Shown here piece by piece: positions 11,001 to 18,382 of a stretch of 21,532 nucleotides of DNA (within the stretch, counting starts at the first letter, position 1; every line of letters begins with the position of its first letter). Origin of the DNA: a virus; IMG/VR virus record IMGVR_UViG_3300047550_004483, positions 1-21,532 of that record, one strand, 5' to 3'. The notes below the pieces were generated by a model. That model searched no databases and was not told the origin of the DNA. It saw only the letters and a program-made list of their open reading frames with translations. The translations under genes and the position numbers were made by a program.

Positions 11001-11900
11001 TCCGCTGCTGTCTAGACTGTACAACCACACATCAGAATTATTGATATTTGCTACATCAATATTGATAATTTTGTTTGGTACTACGTCGTTAATAGTAAAA
11101 TCAATACTGTTTAGTTCACCTTGTTTAAAATAGACAAAATAGCCGGTGTTGTTGCTGTTATTACCAAGGTTATCATTTTTATATAATAAATTAAAAACGC
11201 CATTGGTTTTCGGTGCCGTTTCATAAACGTAACTTTGGTTATAACTTGTTGCCCCAACTGCCTCAAAAGTAGTTCGATTTCCTTCTACAGCTGATTCGAA
11301 TCTAAATACCGGAACCACTCCTGGAACAACATTTATGCTGTACTCGTCATTACGTATTCCGTTAAGTTTTTTCGAGTTAGCCGGTTTACCAATAACTTGA
11401 CTATCAACTAACACACTGTTTAAAATTGTATTAAATTGTTCTAGCCAATTTTCGTTAGCAGGATCGTTCCATAAAATTTGACTGCCCGATAGGTTTATTC
11501 CATCGCTGTCATAAACAATTTCTGTTGTGGTCACACTGTCAATTTTTAAAAAACCATGTGCAGCCACAGTGCGCTTGGGATTATAACTAATTAATCGAGC
11601 TAGTTTAAGAATACTATCTCGGCGTTCGGCAGTATCGATAAAATTTTCTCTGGCGTTTAGATCTGTCCTAAACGCCAGACTTTGACCAAAAAAGGCAATA
11701 AGATCTATTAGAGCAACAAATTCGCTGCTCTCAGTAAAATCATTGAAGTCTTCGGAATAATTGAGCTTGATATAATCGATCATGCTCTTACGTAAAGTTT
11801 CAAAATCGTAGGCTGTGAAATCAGCCTCTCTAAAGGTCTGATATACCTTTTTCCAATTTTCTGCGCTCAGTAATCCGGTTTGACGTGTGATAATGGCCAT
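8070..11900 (-). CDS. 6: Baseplate wedge protein gp6, enlarged
   Basis: At 1276 residues this is about twice T4 gp6 (660). The N-terminal part is typical of the family: TGLLSAENWKKVYQTFREADF, then YDFETLRKSMIDYI, ESSEFVALIDLIAFFGQSLAFR, and RRDSILKLARLISY. gp6 dimers form the inner ring of the baseplate wedges and connect the hub to the periphery. A middle stretch (about residues 540-690) holds inserted beta modules, described separately, before gp6-like sequence resumes (RYIKPGAIIKFRAP). It lies between gp25 and the giant virion protein, as in other T4-like phages. The start is ATG; an AATAAATA box sits 19 nt upstream, so gp6 and the giant gene may have their own late transcript. The ribosome-binding site is weak. 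Confidence 0.9.
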   Translation of the reverse strand: MAIITRQTGLLSAENWKKVYQTFREADFTAYDFETLRKSMIDYIKLNYSEDFNDFTESSEFVALIDLIAFFGQSLAFRTDLNARENFIDTAERRDSILKLARLISYNPKRTVAAHGFLKIDSVTTTEIVYDSDGINLSGSQILWNDPANENWLEQFNTILNSVLVDSQVIGKPANSKKLNGIRNDEYSINVVPGVVPVFRFESAVEGNRTTFEAVGATSYNQSYVYETAPKTNGVFNLLYKNDNLGNNSNNTGYFVYFKQGELNSIDFTINDVVPNKIINIDVANINNSDVWLYSLDSSGALQDLWENVPATSGINVIYNNRTDRNLYQINSRTNDQISLVFGDGSFSNIPQGNFRLYYRVSNGLTYKISPEELRSIQVSIDYVSRYNKVETVTLRASLMYTVGNALARETVNDIKERAPQQYYSQNRMVTGEDYNILPFTSFSSVQKVKAVNRTSSGLSRYLDVLDTTGKYSSTNIYGDDGVLYLDEFSANTEFYVGTNIDIKKIVYNTVLPTVVTSQELLHYYYANVSVELPMASSISANALVNTVRYTISSAGTTDFTEFGSANNNVGTSFVADNAGNKTKSYSVTASGNANYVFGGNVSGTDPNILSKIGDVLVFNVSAPGHPFWIKTFPGTGNANAVTTGLTTNNGIASGTVTWNTSNVTAGTYYYSSENHANLSGNIIISSFGTGQVTSDLIWVLSTVGDSASTGYFTYNNTPSAVGNSVTTQSRYIKPGAIIKFRAPTGYYFNSMNNLVLGTVSRPDVEKNFIHTTIVQLYGNGTNNGQGNFANGTGPVVTNIKVPTGAIVDEVTPAFENEWATTLTNLVIDNLTGLNNFGMTYDSDLQSWQFVAAENLNSSEWYLKFVYDSKNNKYTLTYKGIKYVFHSPAQTNFYFDPALSIYDSENNRVIRDHVKVLKVNSMPDSSLPLAQDYIWYISKPIVENDGYVQNKSIYLTYADTNNDTVPDIPDLFKIIVDHKINPNNKLIFFKSVLGYNNFIKLELVDTNSVISNFENMASALAVIRNYELDQLFYFTADKEFRKVQLVNGVRVFSSALSDYKVYYGRQNLMYQYRHNSPNTNRIDPSISNIIDIYVLTKDYDVSYRQWLQDTSNAVVEPSAPTNTELALLYSELENLKSISDTIVFNSANFKPVFGSKSESSLQSIFKVVKNPNLNISDADIKTSVISAINEYFSSDNWDFGETFYFSELSAYLHRVLSPNIASIVIVPRNSNVAFGSLYQINAEANEIIISSATVDDVEIISSLSANQLNQSLSVVN
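9825..10275 (-). other. Inserted beta modules in gp6 with a degenerate cupredoxin copper site
   Basis: Residues about 540-690 of gp6 hold two modules absent from T4 gp6. The first is a YTISSAGTTDFTEFGSANN segment, a motif common in phage tail proteins. The second is cupredoxin-like: FNVSAPGHPFWIKTFPG (His626), then GTVTW, then YYYSSENHANLSGNI (His676). In copper-binding relatives the last loop is C-x-x-H-x-x-M; here Ser673 and Leu679 occupy the Cys and Met positions, so both His remain but the site should not bind copper in the usual way. Confidence 0.6.
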
Positions 11901-11918
11901 TTCTATACCCAGTTAGTG

Positions 11919-11926
11919 TATTTATT
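11919..11926 (-). promoter_or_regulatory. Putative late promoter for gp6
   Basis: On the minus strand the 46-nt gap between gp25 and gp6 contains AATAAATACA. AATAAATA differs at one base from the T4 late consensus TATAAATA and ends 19 nt before the gp6 ATG. The same box at the same distance precedes gp48. There is no -35 element, as expected for gp55-dependent promoters. Confidence 0.5.
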
Positions 11927-11946
11927 AGAAGGCATTTTATGGGTAG

Positions 11947-12321
11947 TTATTCGGCTGATAACTCTCTTGACTCTCTATCAAATTTTAGATATAGAGTATC
12001 TACTTCATTTGTTGGTACATACTTTAACGTAAGATCAATCATAACTCCGTCAACAAATTCTGTTACTATAATATTTTCTACACTAAGACGTGGATCATAC
12101 TTAACTACTTTGGTAACATCATCAGAAATTAAGTCCTTAACAGCATCTGTAAAAGGTTCATAGATTATGTCCCAAATTAAGGTACCAAAATTTGGGGTCA
12201 TGAGTTTTTCTCCTTTACGTATATGAAAATGATTAAACAGATCCTGCTTGACTAACTCAAAATCTGTTAACTTGTATTTTCTTATACGATTGTAAGTACT
12301 AAAACCATAATAGTTAGGCAT
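11947..12321 (-). CDS. 25: Baseplate wedge protein gp25
   Basis: This 124-residue protein is close to T4 gp25 (132) in length and follows the gp25/GpW family pattern: LMTPNFGTLIWDIIYEPFTDAV, followed by VVKYDPRLSVENI. The Y-D-P-R segment corresponds to the conserved E-P-R core, with Asp for Glu. gp25 joins the gp6/gp53 core bundle of each baseplate wedge and is related to type VI secretion TssE. Start ATG 12321 lies 17 nt after the gp5 stop; only a weak purine stretch (AAGAG) precedes it. The downstream neighbour is gp6, its partner in the wedge. Confidence 0.92.
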   Translation of the reverse strand: MPNYYGFSTYNRIRKYKLTDFELVKQDLFNHFHIRKGEKLMTPNFGTLIWDIIYEPFTDAVKDLISDDVTKVVKYDPRLSVENIIVTEFVDGVMIDLTLKYVPTNEVDTLYLKFDRESRELSAE

Positions 12322-12338
12322 AACTTATATTTACTCTT

Positions 12339-14594
12339 TCACTGACCCTTAGCCAAACGGTCGATGGCATATCTACCTCTATTAAACCAAACATGTCCAC
12401 TGGGATTGAGTCCTCCTGCGGGGGATGGAATATTACCAGTTTTCCTCCAATTCGCCGCTCCTCCTGCACCTTGATTATGTGCTAGTAATAACATACCAGC
12501 AACAGAGCATTTATCGTCACCGTTTTTTATGCCACCATTTTTTGTCAAGGACTCATAGTTTTTCTTCATGAGCTCATAAACAGCAGATTCTTGAGCTCCA
12601 TGATTAGCTAACCAGTCATTGAGACTGTTAACACCATTCTTACCGGTCCAACTACTGGCATAATTCATTGCGCGATTGCCTCCGTAGAGTTGCACTGCAG
12701 AATTTTTAATATACTCTAAACTGGCTAGCGCAGATGCTCCGAATTGGTATCTACCTGCATAGCCGAGAGAATTAACAATTTTATAGTCAAAAGAACTTTC
12801 CCCATATGCTAACTGTGTGAGTAGTGCTCTGGTCTCTAATTGAGTTAATGCACCTATACCAGCTGGTGGATTAGGTACAACTCCTTGTTTAAATGACGAT
12901 GAAGGCACCGGGTTCTGTACAGTTCTACTAGCTGCATCTTTGGGTCCTGGATCTAGGTTAGCTGCGGTCCCTGTAATTACCGGTCTGCCTGAACTATCGG
13001 TCACAGGACCACCGCTGCTAGTCACAGTATTGTTTTCACAGTCTACTATGATAATATTGGCTGTTGGAGCAGGCTGTTTAGGATCAGCTATAACTGTGCC
13101 GTTTTCACTGCTAGAGCTGTTACCACTGGCTCCGCCACTGGTGCCTAGCTCTATAGGACCCCCATTAGCAGTACCTCCACTGGCCACACTGGCCACACCT
13201 TCTCTACGCGGCCATGGTTCGTGGGACGGAACAATTTTACTAATGCTCTTTAGCGAATTATTCTGTATCTGCCATTGACCGTTGTCATCTATTCTTGTAT
13301 CACTATGGTTATAGACCTTGATGCTGGCTGGCTTTATCACCGTAGGGCCTGTGCCAGAATTCAGTCCAATTGGTTTGCCTGTAAACAATAATTGTTGCAC
13401 GGCTGTGAAACTACCGCCACTTCGAGCATACAAATCAATTCTACCATCACTGCCTACACCTACAGTAGCACCGTATAGCTTGGTGGCATTTACACTTGTC
13501 ATGTTAATATCCAAGCTACTATGTACATTGACATTTTTTTCGGCGCGAAGATTTATGTCGCCCCCGGCTTGAATATTAACATCTTTGTCAGCATGAAAAT
13601 TTATATCTTGCTTTACACGTACATTCATACTACTAGATCCGTAGATATTAATGTGGCCAGAACCAGTTAATTCCACCCAGGTTGAACCGTCACTGTTGCT
13701 AATATAGACAATTCTTTCGCTGTCGTCCATTAATACCTGATGACCTGCTGATGTTCTAAGGCGAACCAGGTTATTAAGTCCTTGAACATCCCCGTCGTCC
13801 ATAACAAAGGTATGACCACCTTTGCGAGTAGGAATACGTAGATCCTCTTCGGTACTGGCCGGTCCGGGCATAGGTCGATTAAAAGGTCTTCCTGGTGTAC
13901 TTACACCAAAAACACCACTGGGAGTTTCTCGTTGTGTTTGACTATAGATAATACCCCTAGATCCTGTTAGCTTGTGTCTGTCGAGACCTTGCTTGATTAA
14001 ATTTTTAACTTGTACCTCATGTAATGGCTTTTTAATTGTGGTAAAATCTTTAAGCGGCCTGGTATCAGGATCGTTTTCATTAAATTCAACTACCGGTAAT
14101 GCCATACCTGGTTTGTAGATTTTTTTAATTTGCGAATCTTGTATTGTGCTGCTGTCAATAATTGTAGTGCTACTAATAGCAGGAATCATATGATGACCAA
14201 TTTGGTTACTAACACAAGCGAACCAAAAGCCACGCTGCGGATTTCCTGCTATAAATGTGCACAGTACAAAATTATCAATGTCGGGTACATTAAACCACAT
14301 ACCATAAGTGTGTCCAGTGGTAGTAAAACTATTTCGCTTTTCGCCCGGGGGTACAAAGGTAGTTCCCATGAAAGGACTAGCATAGCTCACAGTACGCCAG
14401 TTACTGGGTTCATTTTCATCACCCGAGCTTAAATCAGGTATCCAAACTTGTAGTCTCCCTGAGCGAGTTGGATCTAAATTATTTTTAACTAAACCTAAGT
14501 ATGGACCTGTGTCAATACGTAGGCCCGGGGTGTCTTCGGTTTTAACAAAGTCTGGTGGAGTACTGCTTATTCGTCGATCTGAATTTTGTGCCAT
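12339..14594 (-). CDS. 5: Baseplate hub/spike protein gp5-like with C-terminal lysozyme-like domain
   Basis: 751 residues. The N-terminal part (about 25-250) has an OB-fold-like start (GPYLGLVKNNLDPTRSGRLQVWIPD). A beta-helix follows (about 265-400) with short alternating repeats such as DINFHADKDVNIQAGGDINL, the pattern of the trimeric gp5/VgrG needle. A Gly/Ser/Pro-rich linker (about 465-585) leads to a lysozyme/transglycosylase-like domain with AYGESSFDYK (probable catalytic Glu599), GYAGRYQFG, and LLAHNQGAGGAANW. It should puncture the cell envelope and locally cut peptidoglycan. In T4 gp5 the lysozyme lies between the OB fold and the needle; here it follows the needle. The ATG start lies 11 nt after the upstream hub gene. 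Confidence 0.87.
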   Translation of the reverse strand: MAQNSDRRISSTPPDFVKTEDTPGLRIDTGPYLGLVKNNLDPTRSGRLQVWIPDLSSGDENEPSNWRTVSYASPFMGTTFVPPGEKRNSFTTTGHTYGMWFNVPDIDNFVLCTFIAGNPQRGFWFACVSNQIGHHMIPAISSTTIIDSSTIQDSQIKKIYKPGMALPVVEFNENDPDTRPLKDFTTIKKPLHEVQVKNLIKQGLDRHKLTGSRGIIYSQTQRETPSGVFGVSTPGRPFNRPMPGPASTEEDLRIPTRKGGHTFVMDDGDVQGLNNLVRLRTSAGHQVLMDDSERIVYISNSDGSTWVELTGSGHINIYGSSSMNVRVKQDINFHADKDVNIQAGGDINLRAEKNVNVHSSLDINMTSVNATKLYGATVGVGSDGRIDLYARSGGSFTAVQQLLFTGKPIGLNSGTGPTVIKPASIKVYNHSDTRIDDNGQWQIQNNSLKSISKIVPSHEPWPRREGVASVASGGTANGGPIELGTSGGASGNSSSSENGTVIADPKQPAPTANIIIVDCENNTVTSSGGPVTDSSGRPVITGTAANLDPGPKDAASRTVQNPVPSSSFKQGVVPNPPAGIGALTQLETRALLTQLAYGESSFDYKIVNSLGYAGRYQFGASALASLEYIKNSAVQLYGGNRAMNYASSWTGKNGVNSLNDWLANHGAQESAVYELMKKNYESLTKNGGIKNGDDKCSVAGMLLLAHNQGAGGAANWRKTGNIPSPAGGLNPSGHVWFNRGRYAIDRLAKGQ

Positions 14595-14605
14595 ATTGAA
14601 AAACT

Positions 14606-17134
14606 CTAAGGTTTAAAATCTGATATTTGTGCAGGACGCCCGGGTTTGTCAAGTACGTTACGCAACGCGGCGGCCACTGGATCTTGTGAGACATTAGGTA
14701 AGACTCCGGTATAGGGATTTTTTCCAAATGTAACCGTTTCATTATTATTTTTTACTAACGACTGTAAATTTGTTTGTACTCGTTTTTCTGTGCCAGTGTT
14801 GTTGAGTTTTTCTTGTAAAAGTACGCTCACAGACCTATTAGGATTTTCAGTTGCTCGTGTATCAGTTTTACCAAGATTGTATTCTTGATTGTAGGCTTCT
14901 TCAGCTGCTCGGGCGTTAGCCTCATTGAATGCACTAGGAATACGCTGTACTGCACTGGTTTGTGTATTTTTTGTCCCACTAACTTGATCAGTTTTCTGGT
15001 CAAATAATCTCACTAAATCTAAAACCTGTACAAACTGTCCTCGATCGAATTGATTGTCGATAGTAATTACCATGTAAATTCCGCTGAAGGTACTTATTCC
15101 TTCATTTATATCATATCTACCAGTTTCTAAATTTAAGTCGTCGGGAGTTTTAAAATTTAAGAACACAAAAACTTGACTACTATCCATGTTGATGCTGTTA
15201 TTGGCATTTAATTGGGATTTCAACGATTCATGGTCGGGTGGAAAAAATGAATCATCCTGTTTAATAAAATGTGGGTCACCGGATATTTTAAGTTTAACAT
15301 TAATCATGTCTCCACGACTGTTACTCATAAATGAAGCAGTATAAAAATCATTGGCCGCTACTACTGCACCGTCCATGGTATTAGCTCGTCCAGAACTTTC
15401 CTGTGTAATCGACTTGAATTGAAATTGGTTTTGTTGTATTTTTCCTTCTTGGTTAGTAGACGCAATTTGTGGCGCTGTATCTAGTCCACCAAATTGTGGA
15501 ACATTTTTGCCGGCACGATTTCTATCTGCTGTTAATATAGTAAAAAACATGGTATTAAAATCTATGTCAAAATCTAATACTTGTTGGTTTTTACCAGTGT
15601 AAATGTAGTTGTACTCTTTGGACCACGAGCTTGGCAATGACCTACGCACATCGGTGCTTTTGGTATTGTAATATGAATATTTTTTTATAGTGTAAGTAAT
15701 AGTTTTTTGATAGGTATTACGTTTACTATCCCAGCCACCTATTTCAACACTAGGAATAATTTTATGTATAGTCACAGGTTGATCAGTGGTCTGAGACTTA
15801 TCTACATTCTCTTTTACCAATTTTACATAATATTCACTATTGCGAATCATTAAATTAATAACATCCAACACACTCGAGCCTGCATTAATTCTAGTTAGTT
15901 CGGTTTCTGGATCCGGCTTATCACTACGACTCCTGGTAGTATTCATTTGAGTATTGCTAATAGGATTCGCTTTGCTGTTATGAATTAGTTTGCTATTTTT
16001 TAAGTCTTCGTCCTCGATAACAAAAACATATTTGTCTGCTTGATCTTGATATTTTTCCTTGACAAGGTGCTCTTGGTACCTATTCATGGCGCTAACGTAA
16101 CTATAAATTTTTTCGACTTTGGATTTATTTTCGCTAGCCGACTGAGGATTACGTGTACCGGAGGTTGTTTGCGCTGGTCTTGAATTGTTGCTATTAGCTT
16201 CACTTGTACTAGAGTCGCTGGGATCAGGAGTAAAAAACTGCTCAATGGTTTTAGCCAAAACTTCAAAGATGACCGGTGTTGTGGCTGTGCTTTCCAGGTA
16301 ACCCATATGCCCTGCAGGTACTGCTGTAATTCTGTATTCTGACCCTTTTACATTTACTTTTACTTTAAGATCAACTATGCGTATCGGAATATATTTGATC
16401 TGATCACTGATAGGACCTACTATGATTCCTTGATCGTCGTTGGCAAAAAAATCTATTTGCAACATAAAAATCATATGATCCCATCTTTTAATATCATAGT
16501 CTTCTGATACTTTAAGTAATCTTTCAATAATAGTCATACCATAGGGTTCTACAATGGTAAAATTTAGATCAATAACATTACTTCCACGCGACCTAGAGTT
16601 ATATCCAATAACAGTGGTCATTTTTAAACTTTCTATAAACATATCAGTTTGAAAAAATTGATTACGTTTAAAATTTTCTCCTCGTCTTCCACCACTGGCA
16701 ATCAGCACTGATCCATCATCTGTTGTATAAGGAACACCACGTACTACAACATCATTGTATTTTTTCATAGTCATAGCATGTAGACTTATACCATAACTGT
16801 AGTTTGTATATTTCTCTAATGGGTTAGTTAACAACGTAGCTCGTGCTGCTGCTGTATTATTTTCGTTTTGCGATTGAGAAGCGACCCGAGCCTGTTGAGC
16901 AGCACTCGCTGCATCGGGCGCTGTAGCTCCCGCATTAGCTGCCTTTGCCTCTTCTAATGCGGCACGACCACCTGAGCTAAGTTCACTAACTGGTATAACA
17001 GCCAATGGAACTAATGTGCCGGTTTTGGTAATACCAGTTGATGATTTTCCTGTATTTGGTACGCTCACAGGCACATACACGGCCCCTTGGGCTTGTATTT
17101 TTTTAACTTCTTCTTCTGAAACTAGTCCAACCAT
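14606..17134 (-). CDS. Large baseplate hub protein (gp27 position)
   Basis: About 842 residues. After an Ala/Gly-rich N-terminus of roughly 100 residues comes NPLEKYTNYSYGISLHAMTM, then beta-rich segments including YRITAVPAGHMGYLESTATT and TPVIFEVLAKTIEQFF. I recognise this as the type of large virion protein beside gp5 in cyanophage-like T4 relatives. By position and architecture it probably forms the hub ring that gp27 forms in T4 (391 residues), but the sequence link to gp27 is not visible to me. An in-frame TTG at 17149 would give 847 residues and overlap gp53 by 11 nt; I prefer ATG 17134 (MVGLVSEEEV), 4 nt after the gp53 stop. The function is inferred from context. Confidence 0.7.
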   Translation of the reverse strand: MVGLVSEEEVKKIQAQGAVYVPVSVPNTGKSSTGITKTGTLVPLAVIPVSELSSGGRAALEEAKAANAGATAPDAASAAQQARVASQSQNENNTAAARATLLTNPLEKYTNYSYGISLHAMTMKKYNDVVVRGVPYTTDDGSVLIASGGRRGENFKRNQFFQTDMFIESLKMTTVIGYNSRSRGSNVIDLNFTIVEPYGMTIIERLLKVSEDYDIKRWDHMIFMLQIDFFANDDQGIIVGPISDQIKYIPIRIVDLKVKVNVKGSEYRITAVPAGHMGYLESTATTPVIFEVLAKTIEQFFTPDPSDSSTSEANSNNSRPAQTTSGTRNPQSASENKSKVEKIYSYVSAMNRYQEHLVKEKYQDQADKYVFVIEDEDLKNSKLIHNSKANPISNTQMNTTRSRSDKPDPETELTRINAGSSVLDVINLMIRNSEYYVKLVKENVDKSQTTDQPVTIHKIIPSVEIGGWDSKRNTYQKTITYTIKKYSYYNTKSTDVRRSLPSSWSKEYNYIYTGKNQQVLDFDIDFNTMFFTILTADRNRAGKNVPQFGGLDTAPQIASTNQEGKIQQNQFQFKSITQESSGRANTMDGAVVAANDFYTASFMSNSRGDMINVKLKISGDPHFIKQDDSFFPPDHESLKSQLNANNSINMDSSQVFVFLNFKTPDDLNLETGRYDINEGISTFSGIYMVITIDNQFDRGQFVQVLDLVRLFDQKTDQVSGTKNTQTSAVQRIPSAFNEANARAAEEAYNQEYNLGKTDTRATENPNRSVSVLLQEKLNNTGTEKRVQTNLQSLVKNNNETVTFGKNPYTGVLPNVSQDPVAAALRNVLDKPGRPAQISDFKP

Positions 17135-17138
17135 TGGT

Positions 17139-17438
17139 TCACAATCCAAGACTACTTAACAATGCATCTTTATCTGGTAAAAAAATAGTTTGCCCTGGAT
17201 AAAAATCAAAGATGGGGTCTTGTATGACATTAGGATTTCTGGCAGCAAAAACCCACCATAAATTGCTGTTACCGTAAAGGTCATTGGCCAGTAAGTCTGG
17301 TCTGTACTGGTATACATTATTAATTGTATATACTTGATCCATGGTATTTTTTGGCACTGACCGCATGGTCATTATGTCTAAAAAAACTCCAAATTTTTCG
17401 GTACTGAAATACGGGCTAGCCTTGGTATATTGTGCCAT
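17139..17438 (-). CDS. 53: Baseplate wedge protein gp53-like with LysM-like fold
   Basis: 99 residues, about half of T4 gp53 (196). It has TINNVYQYRPDLLANDLYG, then NSNLWWVFAARNPN, and FYPGQTIFLP. The last parts resemble a LysM-like unit (L..D.YG...WW..A..NP......PGQ...LP), seen in gp53-type wedge proteins and in tail protein X. In T4, gp53 sits at the wedge core, contacts gp25 and gp6, and locks wedges around the hub. Its ATG overlaps the upstream stop in a TAATG arrangement, so translation is probably coupled. An AAAGGA ribosome-binding site lies 8 nt upstream inside the gp48-like gene. Confidence 0.85.
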   Translation of the reverse strand: MAQYTKASPYFSTEKFGVFLDIMTMRSVPKNTMDQVYTINNVYQYRPDLLANDLYGNSNLWWVFAARNPNVIQDPIFDFYPGQTIFLPDKDALLSSLGL

Positions 17439-18283
17439 TATAGGAATCCTTTATTGATTAGATTGCCTTTGGCAAATTCATTTAGGTCAAATTCACTGAT
17501 ACGTTGTTTGCTGTAAATCGGCTGTAATGTCACTGTCATTTGACTCAACACAGGAATTCGAGTGCTTGGACCTTTGTTGATTATTCCAGACTTTACAGTA
17601 GTTTCGTTGTCTCCTTGTTTCACAATGTAAGAATCAGACTCATTGAGTGCAACATCTATATAATCAACTTCATTAGGCATAGCATGGTTAAATGTGGTCA
17701 GAATACATGGAACATTATTAAAATAATATTTGCCATAACCGTTAAGGTACAAAATAGGAGGAGGATTTCCTGCGTACTTTCCATTTCCAAAAAACATTTT
17801 ACTAGCAGCTCTAAAAAAATAAACACAGGCTAGCACGTAAGCGGCTTCAGTTCTATTCTGAGCAGTAAAATCTGCTTGAAGCTGAATCTGCTGCACTTCA
17901 GTGTTTTCATAGGCAAAATGAGTATAGTTTCCATGTGTAAACCGTTGCGAACCATAAGTACTTTGATAGGCCACTGTAATATTAGGTGTATATGGAAATA
18001 CCACTCCTCTGGTATCTGCCAATGGTTTTAAAATATTACTATTAGAATCTTGATAAAAGATTCCGTTGCCAGGAGCTAAACTTAATCGTATGCGCCAATC
18101 ATCAGTAGTTTTGCCAGTGCGATTGGTATTGTAAGTAATGTTCGGGTTTGCACTATTATTTTGTTTGAGTCCCTGTTGTACCCCACCTTGGGTTAGTCTT
18201 TTAACCGCAGGACTTAACAAAACATTAGTAGCAGCTAGTGCTATTCCGGTACCGACAACATTTTTAATAAATGAACTGGCCAT
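17438..18283 (-). CDS. 48: Baseplate tail-tube cap protein (gp48-like)
   Basis: 281 residues, compared with 364 for T4 gp48 and 320 for gp54. Recognisable segments are LSLAPGNGIFYQD, GVVFPYTPNITVAYQSTYG, FTAQNRTEAAYVLACVYFFR, PPILYLNGYGKYYFNNVPC, and TTFNHAMPNEVDYI. Cap proteins of this family lie on the hub and start tail-tube assembly. gp48 is preferred over gp54 because of the gp48-gp53 order seen in cyanophage-like relatives, but the two are paralogues. The N-terminal hydrophobic stretch (FIKNVVGTGIALAATNVLL) is followed by PAVKR, not by a signal-peptidase site, so I do not call it a signal peptide. It is the first gene of the leftward late block, with GAGGA 4 nt before the ATG and an AATAAATA box 19 nt before it. 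Confidence 0.82.
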   Translation of the reverse strand: MASSFIKNVVGTGIALAATNVLLSPAVKRLTQGGVQQGLKQNNSANPNITYNTNRTGKTTDDWRIRLSLAPGNGIFYQDSNSNILKPLADTRGVVFPYTPNITVAYQSTYGSQRFTHGNYTHFAYENTEVQQIQLQADFTAQNRTEAAYVLACVYFFRAASKMFFGNGKYAGNPPPILYLNGYGKYYFNNVPCILTTFNHAMPNEVDYIDVALNESDSYIVKQGDNETTVKSGIINKGPSTRIPVLSQMTVTLQPIYSKQRISEFDLNEFAKGNLINKGFL

Positions 18284-18301
18284 GGTGTCCTCAATATTAT
18301 G

Positions 18302-18309
18302 TATTTATT
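18302..18309 (-). promoter_or_regulatory. Putative late promoter for the leftward baseplate block
   Basis: The minus strand reads CAATAAATACA here. AATAAATA matches the T4 late consensus TATAAATA at 7 of 8 bases, 19 nt upstream of the gp48-like ATG, with a clear GAGGA ribosome-binding site between them. The same box and spacing occur before gp6. Confidence 0.55.
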
Positions 18310-18323
18310 GCACTATAAACCGG

Positions 18324-18353
18324 TTGATTTTACTATAAATTTTATGCTAATAT
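18324..18353 (+). promoter_or_regulatory. Putative host sigma-70-type promoter for gp55
   Basis: In the divergent region TTGATT (18324-18329) is followed after 18 nt by TAATAT (18348-18353), a reasonable -35/-10 pair, which would start transcription about 20 nt before the proposed gp55 start codon. A TATAAATT box at 18334-18341, one base from the late consensus, overlaps it, so gp55 could also be fed by a late promoter. Either is tentative. Confidence 0.35.
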
Positions 18354-18368
18354 ACTGGTGTAAGTAGT

Positions 18369-18382
18369 AGGAGAACAAAATT
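18369..18382 (+). promoter_or_regulatory. Shine-Dalgarno plus AUU start of gp55
   Basis: AGGAG (18369-18373) lies 6 nt before an in-frame ATT at 18380. No ATG, GTG or TTG occurs at the proper distance behind this strong site. The first in-frame TTG (18413) has only a weak AAAGA in front. Codons from 18380 encode KHNYLNNKDILKEI, resembling the T4 gp55 N-terminus as I recall it (NYVNNKELLQAI). Confidence 0.65.

Noticed and set aside
12940-13278. Plus-strand open frame of 112 codons, hydrophobic and Pro/Leu-rich
   Set aside because: It is the mirror of the Gly/Ser/Pro-rich linker of the gp5-like gene; such low-complexity coding gives long antisense frames.
17135-17149. TTG start of the hub gene, overlapping gp53
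   Set aside because: ATG 17134 is a better codon placed 4 nt after the gp53 stop; the TTG remains possible but has no clear ribosome-binding site.
18334-18341. TATAAATT on the plus strand as a firm late promoter for gp55
   Set aside because: It is one base off consensus and overlaps an equally plausible sigma-70-type promoter in an AT-rich spacer, so it is mentioned only as an alternative.
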